Source: Ancylostoma caninum
Lineage: Eukaryota; Nematoda; Chromadorea; Rhabditida; Ancylostomatidae
Assembly: GCA_037903475.1 (NCBI GenBank)
Contig: JBAJFG010000052.1
Location: forward strand, 62,001 to 126,000
DNA: 64,000 nt
Reading direction: 5' to 3'
This document shows positions 1 to 13,400 of this stretch, piece by piece. How positions within the stretch are numbered: position 1 is the stretch's first letter; every line of letters begins with the position of its first letter. The position numbers were made by a program, and so were the translations under genes. The notes beneath the pieces are model-generated. The model saw only the letters and a program-made list of their open reading frames with translations. It searched no databases and was not told the DNA's origin.

Positions 1-686
1 GCCGCACATTTACATGAATGCTATCGCTAGACAAAAATTGTGGAGATAGTTATTGAAAATTTCTCGTATTCACTGCTTCTCCTTCATTGACTTCTTAGTT
101 CGCGTGCCATTCCTCAAGCACGTGGTTCCCCTGTCCGGAAAGAGATCCTGATGGAGTGAAAAGTTATTCGTTGCCGCACTGACAGCAAGGAATAACTCTT
201 TACACCATTTTCTATTCTAACAATTCCTAGGCTGAGAAATAATCAGAAGCAAAACAGAGATCGTGCTGAGCTTCGAAAGGACTGAGCTGAAGAAAATAAA
301 CTAATAATGGGTCCCGAATTGATTTGTTTTCACTGTAATTCCGGAAATTTTTCAGCACACCCTCGTATAATGCAATCGTCCATTTGTTCAAAATTTACTG
401 GGCTTAAGCTAACCTATCCATGGAGCACCACATTGATCGTTCAATTTTTTGTCGGATGTTTAGTCAATTTAAATTCTTCGCAATCACATCACATCACAGC
501 TTCCCCAGGTAGATCCCCTTTCGACTTGGGTCTGCTACTATTTGTATGTATAATACATCAGATGATTGTAGCCCTCTGTTGCATTCCTATTTATAAATCC
601 GTGAATCTAGAGTCTTTCTTCTGTTCCCAAAGTCTGATTCACTGCAATGGGGCGGTTTCATGCATGCACATACATATATGAATGTG

Positions 687-692
687 TTACAG
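687..692 (+). promoter_or_regulatory. Probable spliced-leader trans-splice acceptor of the DUF229 gene
   Basis: The bases TTACAG end directly before the ATG at 693. A 3' splice site touching the start codon with no matching upstream coding exon is typical of nematode genes that receive a spliced leader. This is inference from position; the leader itself is not in the window. Confidence 0.5.
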
Positions 693-1353
693 ATGAGAGT
701 GTCTTCAGTGCTTTATCTGATTACAACGCTTGGCTGCATTTACATCGTTGCCTACGTTTTTATTCTTGGTAGAACTGATATTATTCCTTTGAAAAAGCTT
801 GTAAGGAAAACCGTTTTGGGAGGAAACGAGATTCTTTCTGGTAAGGCATTTATTTTTGCTTTTTCTTCCTTAGCTGAGTCGATTTCCGACTGTTCGTGTA
901 GATGTCTGATTCCTCAGTTGAATTGTTTCCTGGTAATCATAAGAAGTGCGAATCTTCTTAATAATAGATGAAAAATGCACACATAGTTATAGTTTGGCTT
1001 GGTCAGAGCACCTTCGAGAAACCTATTCCTTTGTGAACATCTTAAAAGACCGATGATATGCTCGACCCTAAATCTATGGGCAGCACCGAAACTAGAACGC
1101 TTTTGTCCACTTACCTTCTCTTAGTGTCGTCATGACTCTTGCTGTGCAAGAAAAAAATCGCTAAAAATAGCGACTCAAAAGTGGCAATCTCCGATTTTCC
1201 CGCTAAGCTGTTTCTCGTATTCTGAACATACATAAATGCAAGAGACATGCCATGAAATACGTAGAACTCTCAAGCTTTTAGTGAAATATAGTTGTGGAAA
1301 AAATAAAGTCGACGCGAAAACAAACGACAGAACGATTGCCCCGACCTACTATA

Positions 1354-1420
<67 letters not shown>

Positions 1421-4400
1421 ATATGTGCCTCATCAACTTCCTGCCATTGTTCTGAAGACCCGTTTCAGACCCGTTTCAACCATGAGATATGGATTTTAAG
1501 TTCAGTACCCAAAATGGGCGACGTGGTAGATAACTAACTGCCACTGCACAAAGGCAGCACTCACGGAAATTCTCACTTCTGAACTGAGTCCCCTTTCCAT
1601 GTAGCTGGCCTCTAGACAATAGCAACAGTAAGTTGAACACCTTCAATGGCCAGTAACCTGCGAAGATACTGCTGTGGACACACCTGCCGCTCTGGACATT
1701 AGGGTTCCGTCGCGTAAACTAACGCCGCTGGCAGGGTATACGCATGTGGTTCGGCGGAGGCTCGTTTATGGAATTCGTACCATTTGCAAGGTTTCGTGGC
1801 GGGACCCATCACGGAACACTCGTCAGCGCTGTGGACGCACATGAAATCCCGCCATTATTTCTGTGTTTTTTCGCATGTTTCACGCTACTTTATCGTTGTC
1901 AATGAGTTCATCGTTCCTAAAAATCCCGATATAAATCTTCGACTTCAAAATTTCCGTGAGTGCTGCCTTTAAGCAGTTGTCCTCGAAAAGGTAGACCTAT
2001 TCCGTGCGCGACACGACCACAGAATCGAAGCGAGTCCTTCTCGACTTCACTCTTCACGTGGAGAACGCCCTTACCGCCTATTTCGCTCGCGACCCGCCAC
2101 AACTCCGCAGCCACGGAATCTGCATATCTTTTCGAGTACAGCAGATAAAAGTCCCAAGTATAGGCTCAGGTGGTCTTCTTATGCCTTGGCGGCGGACGTG
2201 GCCAAAATTAAAGCGAAACTTGTGGCAGAGAGCCTCACTTTAATAACAAGTCTAACGCGTTCGGTCGTCATTTCAAACACCACCGTTTGGTAGAGCTGCG
2301 AAGGTGGGATTTCGATTTCCGAAGGGGCTTGGTTGATTTTGGATTAGGCCTCTCTCTAATGTGTGGCTGAGAAGGCGAAGGCAGAGCTTCCGAAACATTA
2401 GCCAATGAGGAACATCGGTGGCAACCTTCGGCTAAAAAGTTTGTCAATCGCACTGCTTACAATATCTAGGTTTACGGGACTTGCGAACTAAAGCGGTGAC
2501 TCGATGGGGTTTCACACATTTACATCAAATTCTTCAAATGGCTGCTTGAAAGAAGTTTTCAGAAATTCGGAAAGAGTTTTACAATCCACAGTGCCTCCTA
2601 GAAAGAGGTTTCACCACATTCATTCCTAATATTTCTCCTAGAAAACGAACTTTCGAAGCTGTGAAAAAGGTTTAAAGAAGGTCAAATTAGATTGATGTTT
2701 GAAGGGAACCAAATAAAAAACGTATTTGCAGTAAATCAGTAGTAGCTTCATAAATTATAATGCTTCGCAGGATGTACATACAACATTCACAGCACAATAC
2801 ATTCCTTCCTCATTTTTCTCACTACACAGCAAACGTTTCAGAAAATGCTGATCTCTTTGATTACTGTCCCTTTGAAATTCCGGATCCTTGGCATGAATCT
2901 ATTGCAAAGTATGTTGACGTCAAATACGGCTTTGAAGCGGTAATTATTCTATACTTATTGATCAGAAATGAGCGGATTGTCCTGAATCTATAGAGGTATT
3001 CTCAGAAGTTGCCTTTCCTTCAATCGAATGTTTTATACACTGTCTCGTGATTGATCAGCAGCCTGATACATTTTCTGGAATACTCACGTGGTAAAATTTC
3101 ATTATAGACCCAGAGCAAATTTCTTGGAGCCGATGATCAACTGCTGCAACTGCTGCAAACACTTTGAATTTCACAATCTCGGGAAAGTACTATAGCTGCA
3201 CCACCAAGAGTTATCAATATGGGAGTGAATCAGAACAGAATCAAGCACGCTTTACTGTTAGAATTGAATACATTGCTGAAAATAACCTATAAACTTCTTC
3301 CCCTTAGCCTTTGGCCCTCACAGTCGCAGTGTGCGCTATGTTGGTTCTTCTACGCCTGAGATCACTGTCTTGGGTGTCGTCCTCCGTGACTCCAACTTCC
3401 GTCATGCCTTTCCATATTGCATGTTTTCACTCCTTCTTCGGGCGCCTCTAGGGCGCTTGCCGAAAACAATCATTTCCAACCATTGCCTGCCACGTGTGCA
3501 TTGATGGTATCCTCGCCGTGAGAACGCAATCTTTGCGCATGTAGTATGAGCTGAATAGGTGCAGTCTGATCATCGTCCTTATGTCTCCTTTGTTCACCTC
3601 ATCGCGTTGAGTGAGCCCACATCCCCATCTAAGCATGCGCATTTTAACAGTGCTCAGTGTACGTTCGTGCGCTTTCGATAACGGGCAACACTCACTGCCA
3701 TACATCAATGCCGGTCTGACAACACTACTCTTGAGCATCTTCGGTCGCAGAGAATGCTAGTCGACTCTCTCCATTTCAGCAATGCGCATTCGACTGTTCC
3801 TCGAACTGCAGCATGCACAGTCTCGTCCGCACTCAGAAAGCTTCCTAGTACTGCAATCCTTCGCTTGCGCGAAAACAGTTTCGTCTGCATCAACACACGA
3901 TCGTCTTCCTCGATGTTGCTCATTACTTCAGACTTCATATTGTTCAACTTCAGCCACACATCTGCGTTAACTGCCAAATTTTAAGGGAGTATTTTAAGCT
4001 GCAACTCGGCTCTTGAATCCGCAATCAAGACCACGCTATAGTCATACAGCAGGGGGAAAGCGGGTCTTTCCGAGAGATGTTTCACCACCGTTTCAAACGT
4101 CATTATGAAGAGGAACGGGCCTAGAGCTGCTATCGTGAATTCCGATGTTGTTCCGTGCACAGTGCACACCCTTGCCGTAGCTCGGAGTGGCTTAAACACT
4201 ATCACAAGGAATACAGATTTCCTCAGAAGAAGCATTCATAGGAGTGAATTATTTAGAAACCACTTTGGCCCTTCCTCGACTTCGCTTACAGGCTCCCCAT
4301 CAATTTTTGTTCGAAAACACGTTTTTTGGCGCTTTTCACCTGAATTTTTTAACTATAAATAACTTATAATATCATCAATAAACGTTATGCTTGCCTAGTA

Positions 4401-7400
4401 ACAAATAATGGGTTTTGAAACACATCAATGACTGCTGTTCTCAACCCTATTCCCTTATGGTTTGTAACAAGATTTCCAATTTCTTCAGGCGAGCATTAAA
4501 AGCACCGTCTCTCACAATCGTTTATGAATATTTGAGATTCTCATGTGAAAATAATTTCCAGCGCTGCTGATCACAATGCTATCTGTAATCCCGTACAAAA
4601 CTGCCAAAAAAGTGTTTTCGAACAACAATTGTTGGGGAGCCTGCGGGTAGAGTCGGTGGAGAACCAACACGCTTTCTGAATAATTCACTCCTAGAAGCGT
4701 TTCTTCTGAAGAAATTCGTATTCGTCGTGATAGTTCTTAAGCTACTCCGCATTGGAAGCTAGAAGTAGAAGCTGCGCTCCTCGTGTGACGAGCAAGGTAG
4801 TAGATGATGCGGAAACCCTATGGTGCTACCTTGGCTCCGCCCTGATTTATTCGAAAGGGAGCTTTCTGCCACTTTTGCACGGAATCACATATATCACTCC
4901 GATCAGCAACTACTGGAGAATATTTCATCCGAAGTTGTGGAAAAAGTATTCTTATGTTTGAGGGCTCATAGCATGGTTTCTGAAAGCGCCTTTTCCGTGT
5001 CTTGAATGATACATTGTCTGTTCATATACTTCAAATACTGTCCTTTCATTCGGAAAATGCTGTTAATCGCCCCCAAGTTGGATGATGTGTCTAGGCAACA
5101 GACATAGAGGAGCTGCTGCTGTCGAGAAAAGGAGCTGCGCGGCCTCCGCTGCCTCGCTGCGACATTCGATGTGGGTGCGATGCGGACTGTAGTGCCCAAC
5201 TAAGTAGACAATCCGCTCATTCCTGCTGTGTGTTCGTTGGCACGCGATATCAAGGTGTAATGCATGGCATGTTAAGCCAAAACAAAAAAAGCACTGTTCA
5301 GAACTGCCCTTCCAAAGATGATTTGGAACCGATAACAAAGGTCGATGGCAAGAATGTGAAGCTGAACAAGGGTTACGAGAAGTTCAAATGCAGAGCCAGG
5401 TATTTTATAGGAACTCTTCCAGTGCTGGCGAAGCAGTGAAACTATTAAAATTAAAATATTAGAAGAAATTAGTGAAGCAGGAGCTGTATACTGATCGTCA
5501 GGGCTTTGTAGGACATATCTGCATTTTTACGATGTATGCGGGCGCGATAATCTGGTACTTCTTCCGTAAATGAGTATTATTTGTCTAGCTAGTGTGCAAT
5601 GGTTTTACCCTCGAGAAACAAGGACGATTTCTCGAGATCAAAGCTACAAATCTTGCGGAAAGTGACTCATTCTCAACTGCGCGCTCTGGATCGGCCACCA
5701 CATTATGTAGATATAACCAAATTCAAGCTTCAGATTTCAAACAAATTCAAAATTTGAATGATAGGGAAAAGCAGTCTATTCGGAGAGGAAGAGATGTAGT
5801 GCTGTCCCGCCTCAGCTGTTCGAATGTTTGAATCGGTTTCTACACTATTACCTGAATCAACCAAATCGTTCGGTTTCTATTTAGTCTTGATTACAATTAC
5901 AACGCTTGAACAACCATGAGCAATTGCTGGAAAACGAGCTCACTTTCGGGATAAGAACTTGAACTTTCTTTCTCTTGCTCTTTCTCTTGCTAACTTGCTC
6001 GAATCACGGCTCCGCAGCTTGTTCTTCAACACGTGCACGTGCTCCAGCGCGTGCTTTGACTGATCTTTAATCTGAATAAATCTAACCTGTCTTATGAATT
6101 AACATCCAAACTTCCATTTTCCACTTAACTGGTATCAAGTGGGTTATTCGAGAAAGTGTGAGCAAAACAAAGACGCATAGAGGCGAGACTTCGGCTTCAA
6201 GGAATTGAAAGCAAAATCACTATGAGGAGTAGTGCCAAAGATTCTAAAAATAATGACTGCTGAGAATGTTTCGTGAAAGAAATTAGATTTCAGGTGTCTG
6301 TTGTATGTGGGCGACAAGAAGTACAACGCGTCAGAGTGGAAAACTATAGAAAAAACGAAGTTCCCCTGTGACTTTATAGAAACCGACTGCAAATTTCAGA
6401 ATACCACAAAGAAGTTCATACATATACGAATTGAGGAAAAGAAGTACGTTTATCGCTGTAAAAATGTCTGAATAGTGAATGTACTTTAAGCATGTTAAAG
6501 AATGCAAATAAAGTAAAGTGAGCAACACGCCTATAAAAGTCGTACATCCACTTTTTCAACATTTCTTCAACCTTGCTCTTTACATCATGTGAGCATCTCT
6601 TGCGTGCTTGTGAAAGTAACGAGAATAAGCTCAGGTCTCTCAAAGAGATGCCATCCCCCAGTCGAGGAAAATATCCAGATGTGCACCTCATTGTACTCGA
6701 CTCCGTCGCATCAACTCACTTTATTCGGTACGTGTTTTTTCTAAAACATTCTTTACCTGTTTTGCAAACTTGAGGATTTCATGTGGTTAACAGCCGAAGG
6801 GACGCTATTTAGAAATGCGATAACCACAATAGTTTGGAAAATTTTTGTGTAAATCTTCGCGATATCCTCGTTTCCACTAAACAGATTGGCCGAATTACCC
6901 GTGCAGAACTACTTCGATTCCAAAGCTGTTATGATGTAGATCCTGATTTATGTGAAACCCTGCAGTTTATTCATCTGAACACTGGAAACAACGTTGAGAA
7001 TCAGCCGATCAAGACCAAGCTTCAAATGGGTATTCAACAACGACCTGCGAAGGTTTCGGGTGACTTTCCGGCAGGAAATATAGGTTGACAAATTTGTTAA
7101 AGAGGCAACATTCAGACATACGATATGTCGATCTACCGAAATATCTTTTGATAAAATTAATGTAGAGGCAGCTTTCAGAAAAGCGATACATCGATTTCAT
7201 GGAATTTTCGCTAGTTTTGGGCAGGGATCAGTCGGCATGTCTGCTATAGTATATGGATGAGCTGAGCACGAGAATGACAACAGTTCCATATAAAAAGGCT
7301 GATTTATTTACTTTTCTATTGATTTCTTCGCCTCCACACAGTGACGTGTTACGACGCGTCTAATGAGGTTCATGAACATGCTGAACACGGATACAGCAAT

Positions 7401-10400
7401 CATCTTCCGTAAATTTCCCATTCAGAAAACTTCATTGACTTTTTGTCTCATGGATAGGCCAAAAAAAGGGCGGCTCGGGTGTGTTAACATGCTGAGCTCT
7501 AGAACGATGAGCACGCTGTGTAAATTTGTCGTATTATCAATTATTTTTATCAGTGTTGAATTACGGGAAGAAATAAAACAACCCAGCGAAGTTGGGCACA
7601 TCATCTAAATAGTACCTGGTAATTCCGCCAATACTGTGGTTTGATGTGATATCGTCCGAGCAAGGAGTACGTACAAAATTCTTCCCTTATTTTATTAGGT
7701 TGGCGCAGAAGTTTTGTCGTCTTTTTTCTCGTCGACTATTTCCTCCATAACCTCATCAAACTACAACCTTGACGAGCGGTACCATTTCTACTATTGTTAG
7801 AGACCACTACTTATCTTACGAACACGTCCTTGATGTCCTATGTTCTGGATATGAGAAACTGCGAAGCGGAAAAATCGGAGACTGTCGGTGTGCTTGGCGA
7901 TTTTTCTCTCGCATAGCAAGAGCTTCTGAAGTGGGGGAGGTGGCACGCATATTGCGAAATTCTTGAAGAATGTGATTGGCGACAACCGCCTTTTCCATGT
8001 TGAGCGTTCTTCTATTGAAGCATTTTTGACTTTTTGACCAAAAATGGCTATTGATGATGTTCAGTGCACTACTTCAAAACAACATCATGGATTGGATCGT
8101 CCACGAAGAATTCTAGGAGAAAAAAAACATAGGAAATGCTCCAAGAAGTGTAGGCCTGAAATAGTGTCATACCGTTCGAGTAGACAGATTGGATTTCAGA
8201 GCATTGCCGAGGACAGCTAACTTTCTGGTTAACGGTATGGACGCTGTGCAGTTTCGAAAGCTCAACAAAGTAGGGTGGAACAGCAGACCAAATGGCTTTG
8301 CAACGTTATTAGGTGAGCGGGGAGGATTTGTGTGAATATAAGGAAATTGACCGGAGAACCTCAAAACACACTGATCCAAATAAATTCCGAGCATGAAATG
8401 CAATATTTGTATGGCTAGGTTCATAATGGGATAACCATTAAGAACCGGGACAGCTAACCAATTTTCGGGTGTGTATCATCGTGAGGGAGAACGAGGCGGA
8501 GACTTCCCGCCCATCACGACCAACTCATCTTCGGTCGGATTCAAATTTTGCGTGGTAAAGTATAGTGGAATCGCGCGCGAAGGGAACGAGTCAACCGTTG
8601 AGGGCGAGAGCAGGATTTGAACGAACCAATCGCAGAACTATACCACGCCCCGTTTTCCCTCACGATGATACACACCCCCAATTTTCGCGTTTTACGTCTC
8701 CTAGCAGTGCGTAGTCTATACGATAACCAATCATGCTAACCATCGTTGGTTCGCTTCGTTGTCGTTTCATGAAACACAGTCTTGTCTGTAGCGTTAGCTC
8801 AATCTATAGTGCACGAAATGATGAAATCTTTTTGGAATTTTCGCCATCCCCGAATTTTAATTGAGCATAGTCTGTTCAGGAAAGACTACGGAGCCTGTGG
8901 TACGGACGCTAATGAAGTTGAAAACCATAGAGCCAGACTTGAACCAAACAGAGCTTTGTTCTAAATTTCTGGACAATGAAACCTATATACCCATGGAATA
9001 TAGGAGGGCTGGATACAAAGTGAGCCTTTTTGTAGTTTTACCCAGCTAATATCATAATGAATTCCATCTTCGAAGATAGCTTGCATCTAACCAGAGTGAT
9101 TTTTACGCATTACAAAGGAGAGATATGTATAGAGATCTTGGTTATACTTTCTAGTTCATCTCCAGATTTTCTCTAAGCATCGTACCGCAAACACGTTGCA
9201 CTCAAGGTTTTATTCAGGTGATTTACTACCTTTGTACTGGGTAGATTACGACTGAACATTGGCTAAGTTCAACCATCACAACTAGAGCACGACGCGCACG
9301 CGCTGCTAAGCCTTCACGGACGGCATTTATAGGCTAGCAGTCTGGCCGTGCGACTGACCTCAGACTTTTAGGCTCCTAAAGATCCTCTGTTCGCTCCCGT
9401 ACTTCTCTTTATATGTAAACAAAACTGTGTGTCTGTGGGTCTAATTGGGATTTGAGAACACATCGGGGAGCATGAAAGCCTATGATCTTATAGTTGACCG
9501 TAACCCTTTCCTAATAAGCCCATAGCTTCCCTAATAAACCAGTCACCTGTAGCTTTCTTTGGAATAGTTCGCGTGGCTCTTGTAATATCTCAAGCGATAG
9601 AGCATACTGGCTCATGTGAAAGGGAACGAGAACGTTGGTTGCAGCTAATGGAAAGGAGCGCGAATTGGAAGGAAATAGTACATAATGTGGTCCACGCATG
9701 GAGGAGCGTGAGACGAAAATGCTGCACTTGCACATCCTCCTCCTCTTCTCCTCCTCTTCCTCCAACACGCGTAAGAGTGAACCCGCCCCAGGATGTCCCC
9801 TTCTCACAAATGTCGACGCAGCTTACACACAATGTCGGAGCTTCCACTCCCCAATCTTAAGCGCTGGCACACGCTTATCACGATTGCGATTCATTTTCCC
9901 TACTTTTAGGCGCCGGTGCATTCTTATCACGGCTGTGGATTCGTCTTCCCCGTTTTTGCTGACAGGCGCACCCCTATCGCAGCGTTGGACCCACCCTTTC
10001 TGTTTCCCTTCTTGGAAAGACGGCGGATCTACCCCCCTACCCCTCCTATCCAGTGGTATACCTTCCGCTTTGGACGTTCCTATCTATTAGAAATTCTCTT
10101 CATTCATTGGATCTCAACATACCCGTCTCCTTTCTTTTATATACCCACACCGTCACCCTCATACACATACACCCATCTGGCAAACAGACTAAGCGCTTTA
10201 TTATAAGTCTTCACAACTTGCTTTAATTTGAAACATGAAACAAAGGCTAGTGTTATCAAATGAAAATTTTTATTTCATTTTCGTGCAAATGGATTTTTGG
10301 AGACTATTCAGACATTCGACGCCGAAGACTACGTAGCCAGTCTTGTGCGCTATCCAAACTGTCTTGGACTGCAACATGACGTCCTTGACCACTATTACAG

Positions 10401-13400
10401 GTTATATTTTTGATGTAATTTTCTTCTAAGAGTACGTGACTCCAATGCGTCATGTCATCAGATAAAGTTGGCGAGAAAGTTCCGCCCGAAATTTTGATTT
10501 TTTGTTCTTGTCATGACCGTATCCGGCTCACTCATTTAACTGTGTAATCTTCATAGTTAGAAGTAGCTAGGGAAGGGGCGATTAGAAGAAGTTTTGAAGG
10601 CCACGACAGTTCGACTGTTATAGCTGTCATTGTCCGTTGTTTTCTATTTCAAGATGAAAATTCTACGCATGAAGGTTACCCGTTCATGTTTGCCAATTTG
10701 AACCCTAGATATTCTTTAGATGGAAATTCTGTCACGATGTATTCTACACTGAACAACATTAAACAACATATGATGATGAAAAATTGAAATATGTGAATAT
10801 TTAGGCCATTTCATCTAAGGGTTCGAGAAGATAAGGAACTAACCGTCATACATGAAGCAGGAAGATGTCGGGGATCCCTTGACAATATCCTAGAATATCT
10901 CGACAGTTACGTCAACTCATATAAAGTTGAGGAAATTTCCTAAGCTGGTTGAAAATGTGCACATCAGATTAGGTGGTGGAATAGGCTTGTGCGGTTTTCA
11001 CCAGGCATATTAAACCACTAATTTTTTTAATAACAGCTTCAGTTGAAATCAGCTAGCCATCTAGCTTTTTGCATGCCTATCGCTATTAATTAATTATTAA
11101 CACAAGGCGAATTCTCGACAACATGCGTACGTAAAGTGGAACTGTTTGAGGCGACTCAGTTTGTTGGTCGCGACAATTCTTAGAAGAGATTTTATGAAAT
11201 GCACCTGAAAGAGAACAGAATAAAAGCTATGCGGCTGCACTAGGACGTGCAGAATCGCCAGGCTAGGAAATCTCTACCACACGCTTTTCTATGATTACTC
11301 TTTTAAAATTTGCGCTCCAAAGGTGGGGTTTTTGACAACTTGAACTTCTTTATGGCATATGTCAGCTAAATCCAGATGATCATGAGACTTGATATCAGCA
11401 GTATTTCCATAGAGTAAACAAGAAACTGGGCAGTAATCCCTTCTATGTTCTACAATCTGTTTCTCTAGGACAAAGGACTCCCTCCAGGCCCAAATTATCT
11501 TTTCCGAGACGGGCATGCTTCCTCTGTCCTAACGTTTCAACAGAAAAAAAGATTTTACATGTTGCTGACATTCTTGGAAGCCCCCTTGGATTTCATATAA
11601 GAATGGAACCGATCGGCAGTATTTGTCGAAAATATTCATTCTTGTTGAATTGAAGAGTCACATTCCATGAAGTGGTCCAAAATATTTTGCGAGAGGTGAG
11701 AAATATGGCTGGAATGAGTTCAAAGAGTATTTAATCATACGAAAGGCAGTGAAACCAATTGCAATTCACAAAAGAAAATGCAAGATGAGAAAACCGCATA
11801 TACTTATCCCTCACCTCGATCTTTCCAAATATTCTTAATATCTGAAATCTTTCAGACTCGCCAAAATTTTCGTTGTCATGGATTGTTGAACTAGCACATG
11901 CTGATGGCAGGGGTCTGTACAAAGGAGATTACTCTCTTTATAATTTTTTCTTCAAGAACAGAAAGTCGGTAAGGTCTCATCTACTGCTGTGTGATGTGCG
12001 ATGAAATGGTTGCTTAAGTAATCAATGCAAGTGGCACAAAGTTGTAGGCACTTGAACTCAAACATTCAGTGGCCCGAAGCAGACCGAGTTTGACTACTAG
12101 TCTAACCTTGGAAACGGAACAATACCTACAGTTACGATGCGATGCCAGAACTTTTTGCGCTTAAACTAAGTCCGCTACAGGTTGTTATTCAAGCCAGAAA
12201 GCTACTGCTCATATAGGGACTAGGTATTAATAGCAAACATCGAGCTCAAATATAGTACTAGAGAACATCAACGATTAGACATGCAACACATATACAATAA
12301 TGAGATATTGTTACCGCACTGCAGGCGAAGGAGGGATACTGCAGCACCACTGGAACAATGTGAGTGGTCATCTACGATGTGATTTTCGGACATCACCTTC
12401 CGGGCTGCTGTTGTTTTTGTTATTAATGTTCTGGTGGCAGCAAAGTCCTCGACATTTGGTCTTGCATAGATTTACATGTCTTCAAGACCCAAAGTTAGAT
12501 TTCGGAACATCTTTAAAGTACCTGATTTTGGCCCCTAGAAGCTCAGGAACCGAAAAATCTTGAACCTGAACCTCATGATGATGTTAGGAAGAATGAGGAG
12601 TATCCCATGAGTACGTTAAACTTACCAAAATGAGCTCTCTAACAGTGCTCCTAGGGTCTTTTCTTATAAGCAGTTTCAGAGTTGCCTTAAAAGACTCTAC
12701 CACAGGCATTTTCTATGTAATTGGGAATGAGCAAAAGCACTTGATCACGGATTCGGCTGTTGCTGATTTATGCAATGGAAACCAATCGGGAGTAATGCTA
12801 ATATTTACATTGCCCTAACGTAATTCGATAAAAAAATTATTGTTTCTCCATGTGTCTTCCACAAAGCTGCGCTGCTCGGCGTCACCTATGCATTATCACA
12901 CGTGTGGCTCAGCAGACGGGGTACCTAGAGATATACATCGATGTCGGCTCCATTTCCTTGAACGCTCAATAAAAGTACCAAAATCACTAATGACGGCTTC
13001 ATGTTTGCCTTTTTCAGCTCTCAAACTCTTTCATCATTTTCTTCGGTGATCATGGAGCCCGGATGGGAAAAGTACGTAGGTTGCATAGTAATTTCGATTT
13101 TTCTATGATACTATAATATATTGCGTGAAGTTTTTTTTAGGAAGCATGGACAAGCTTTGGTTATAGTGAGCAGAGCAACCCGTTCCTCTATGTGGTTGTA
13201 CCAAAGCGTTTACGGAACGCTAATGTATTTGAACAACTCCGACAAAACAGTAAAGAGCTCATCACGCACCATGATCTCCACGCAACTCTCAAAGATATCC
13301 TTTATGTGAGCAAACAAACCGCGCTTAAATATAAGGTTTTCAAATAAACAATAAATACTACTCGTTAATGCGAACTTTTTCTTCTATTCTCTTTTTTCCA

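Noticed and set aside
7697..7722. Mariner-like terminal sequence TTAGGTTGGCGCAGAAGTTT
   Set aside because: No inverted partner or transposase piece was found downstream, so it is not listed as an element.
9511..10206. Open frames of 85-130 codons on both strands
   Set aside because: They lie in a C/T-rich, partly tandemly repeated intron of the DUF229 gene; composition alone explains them.
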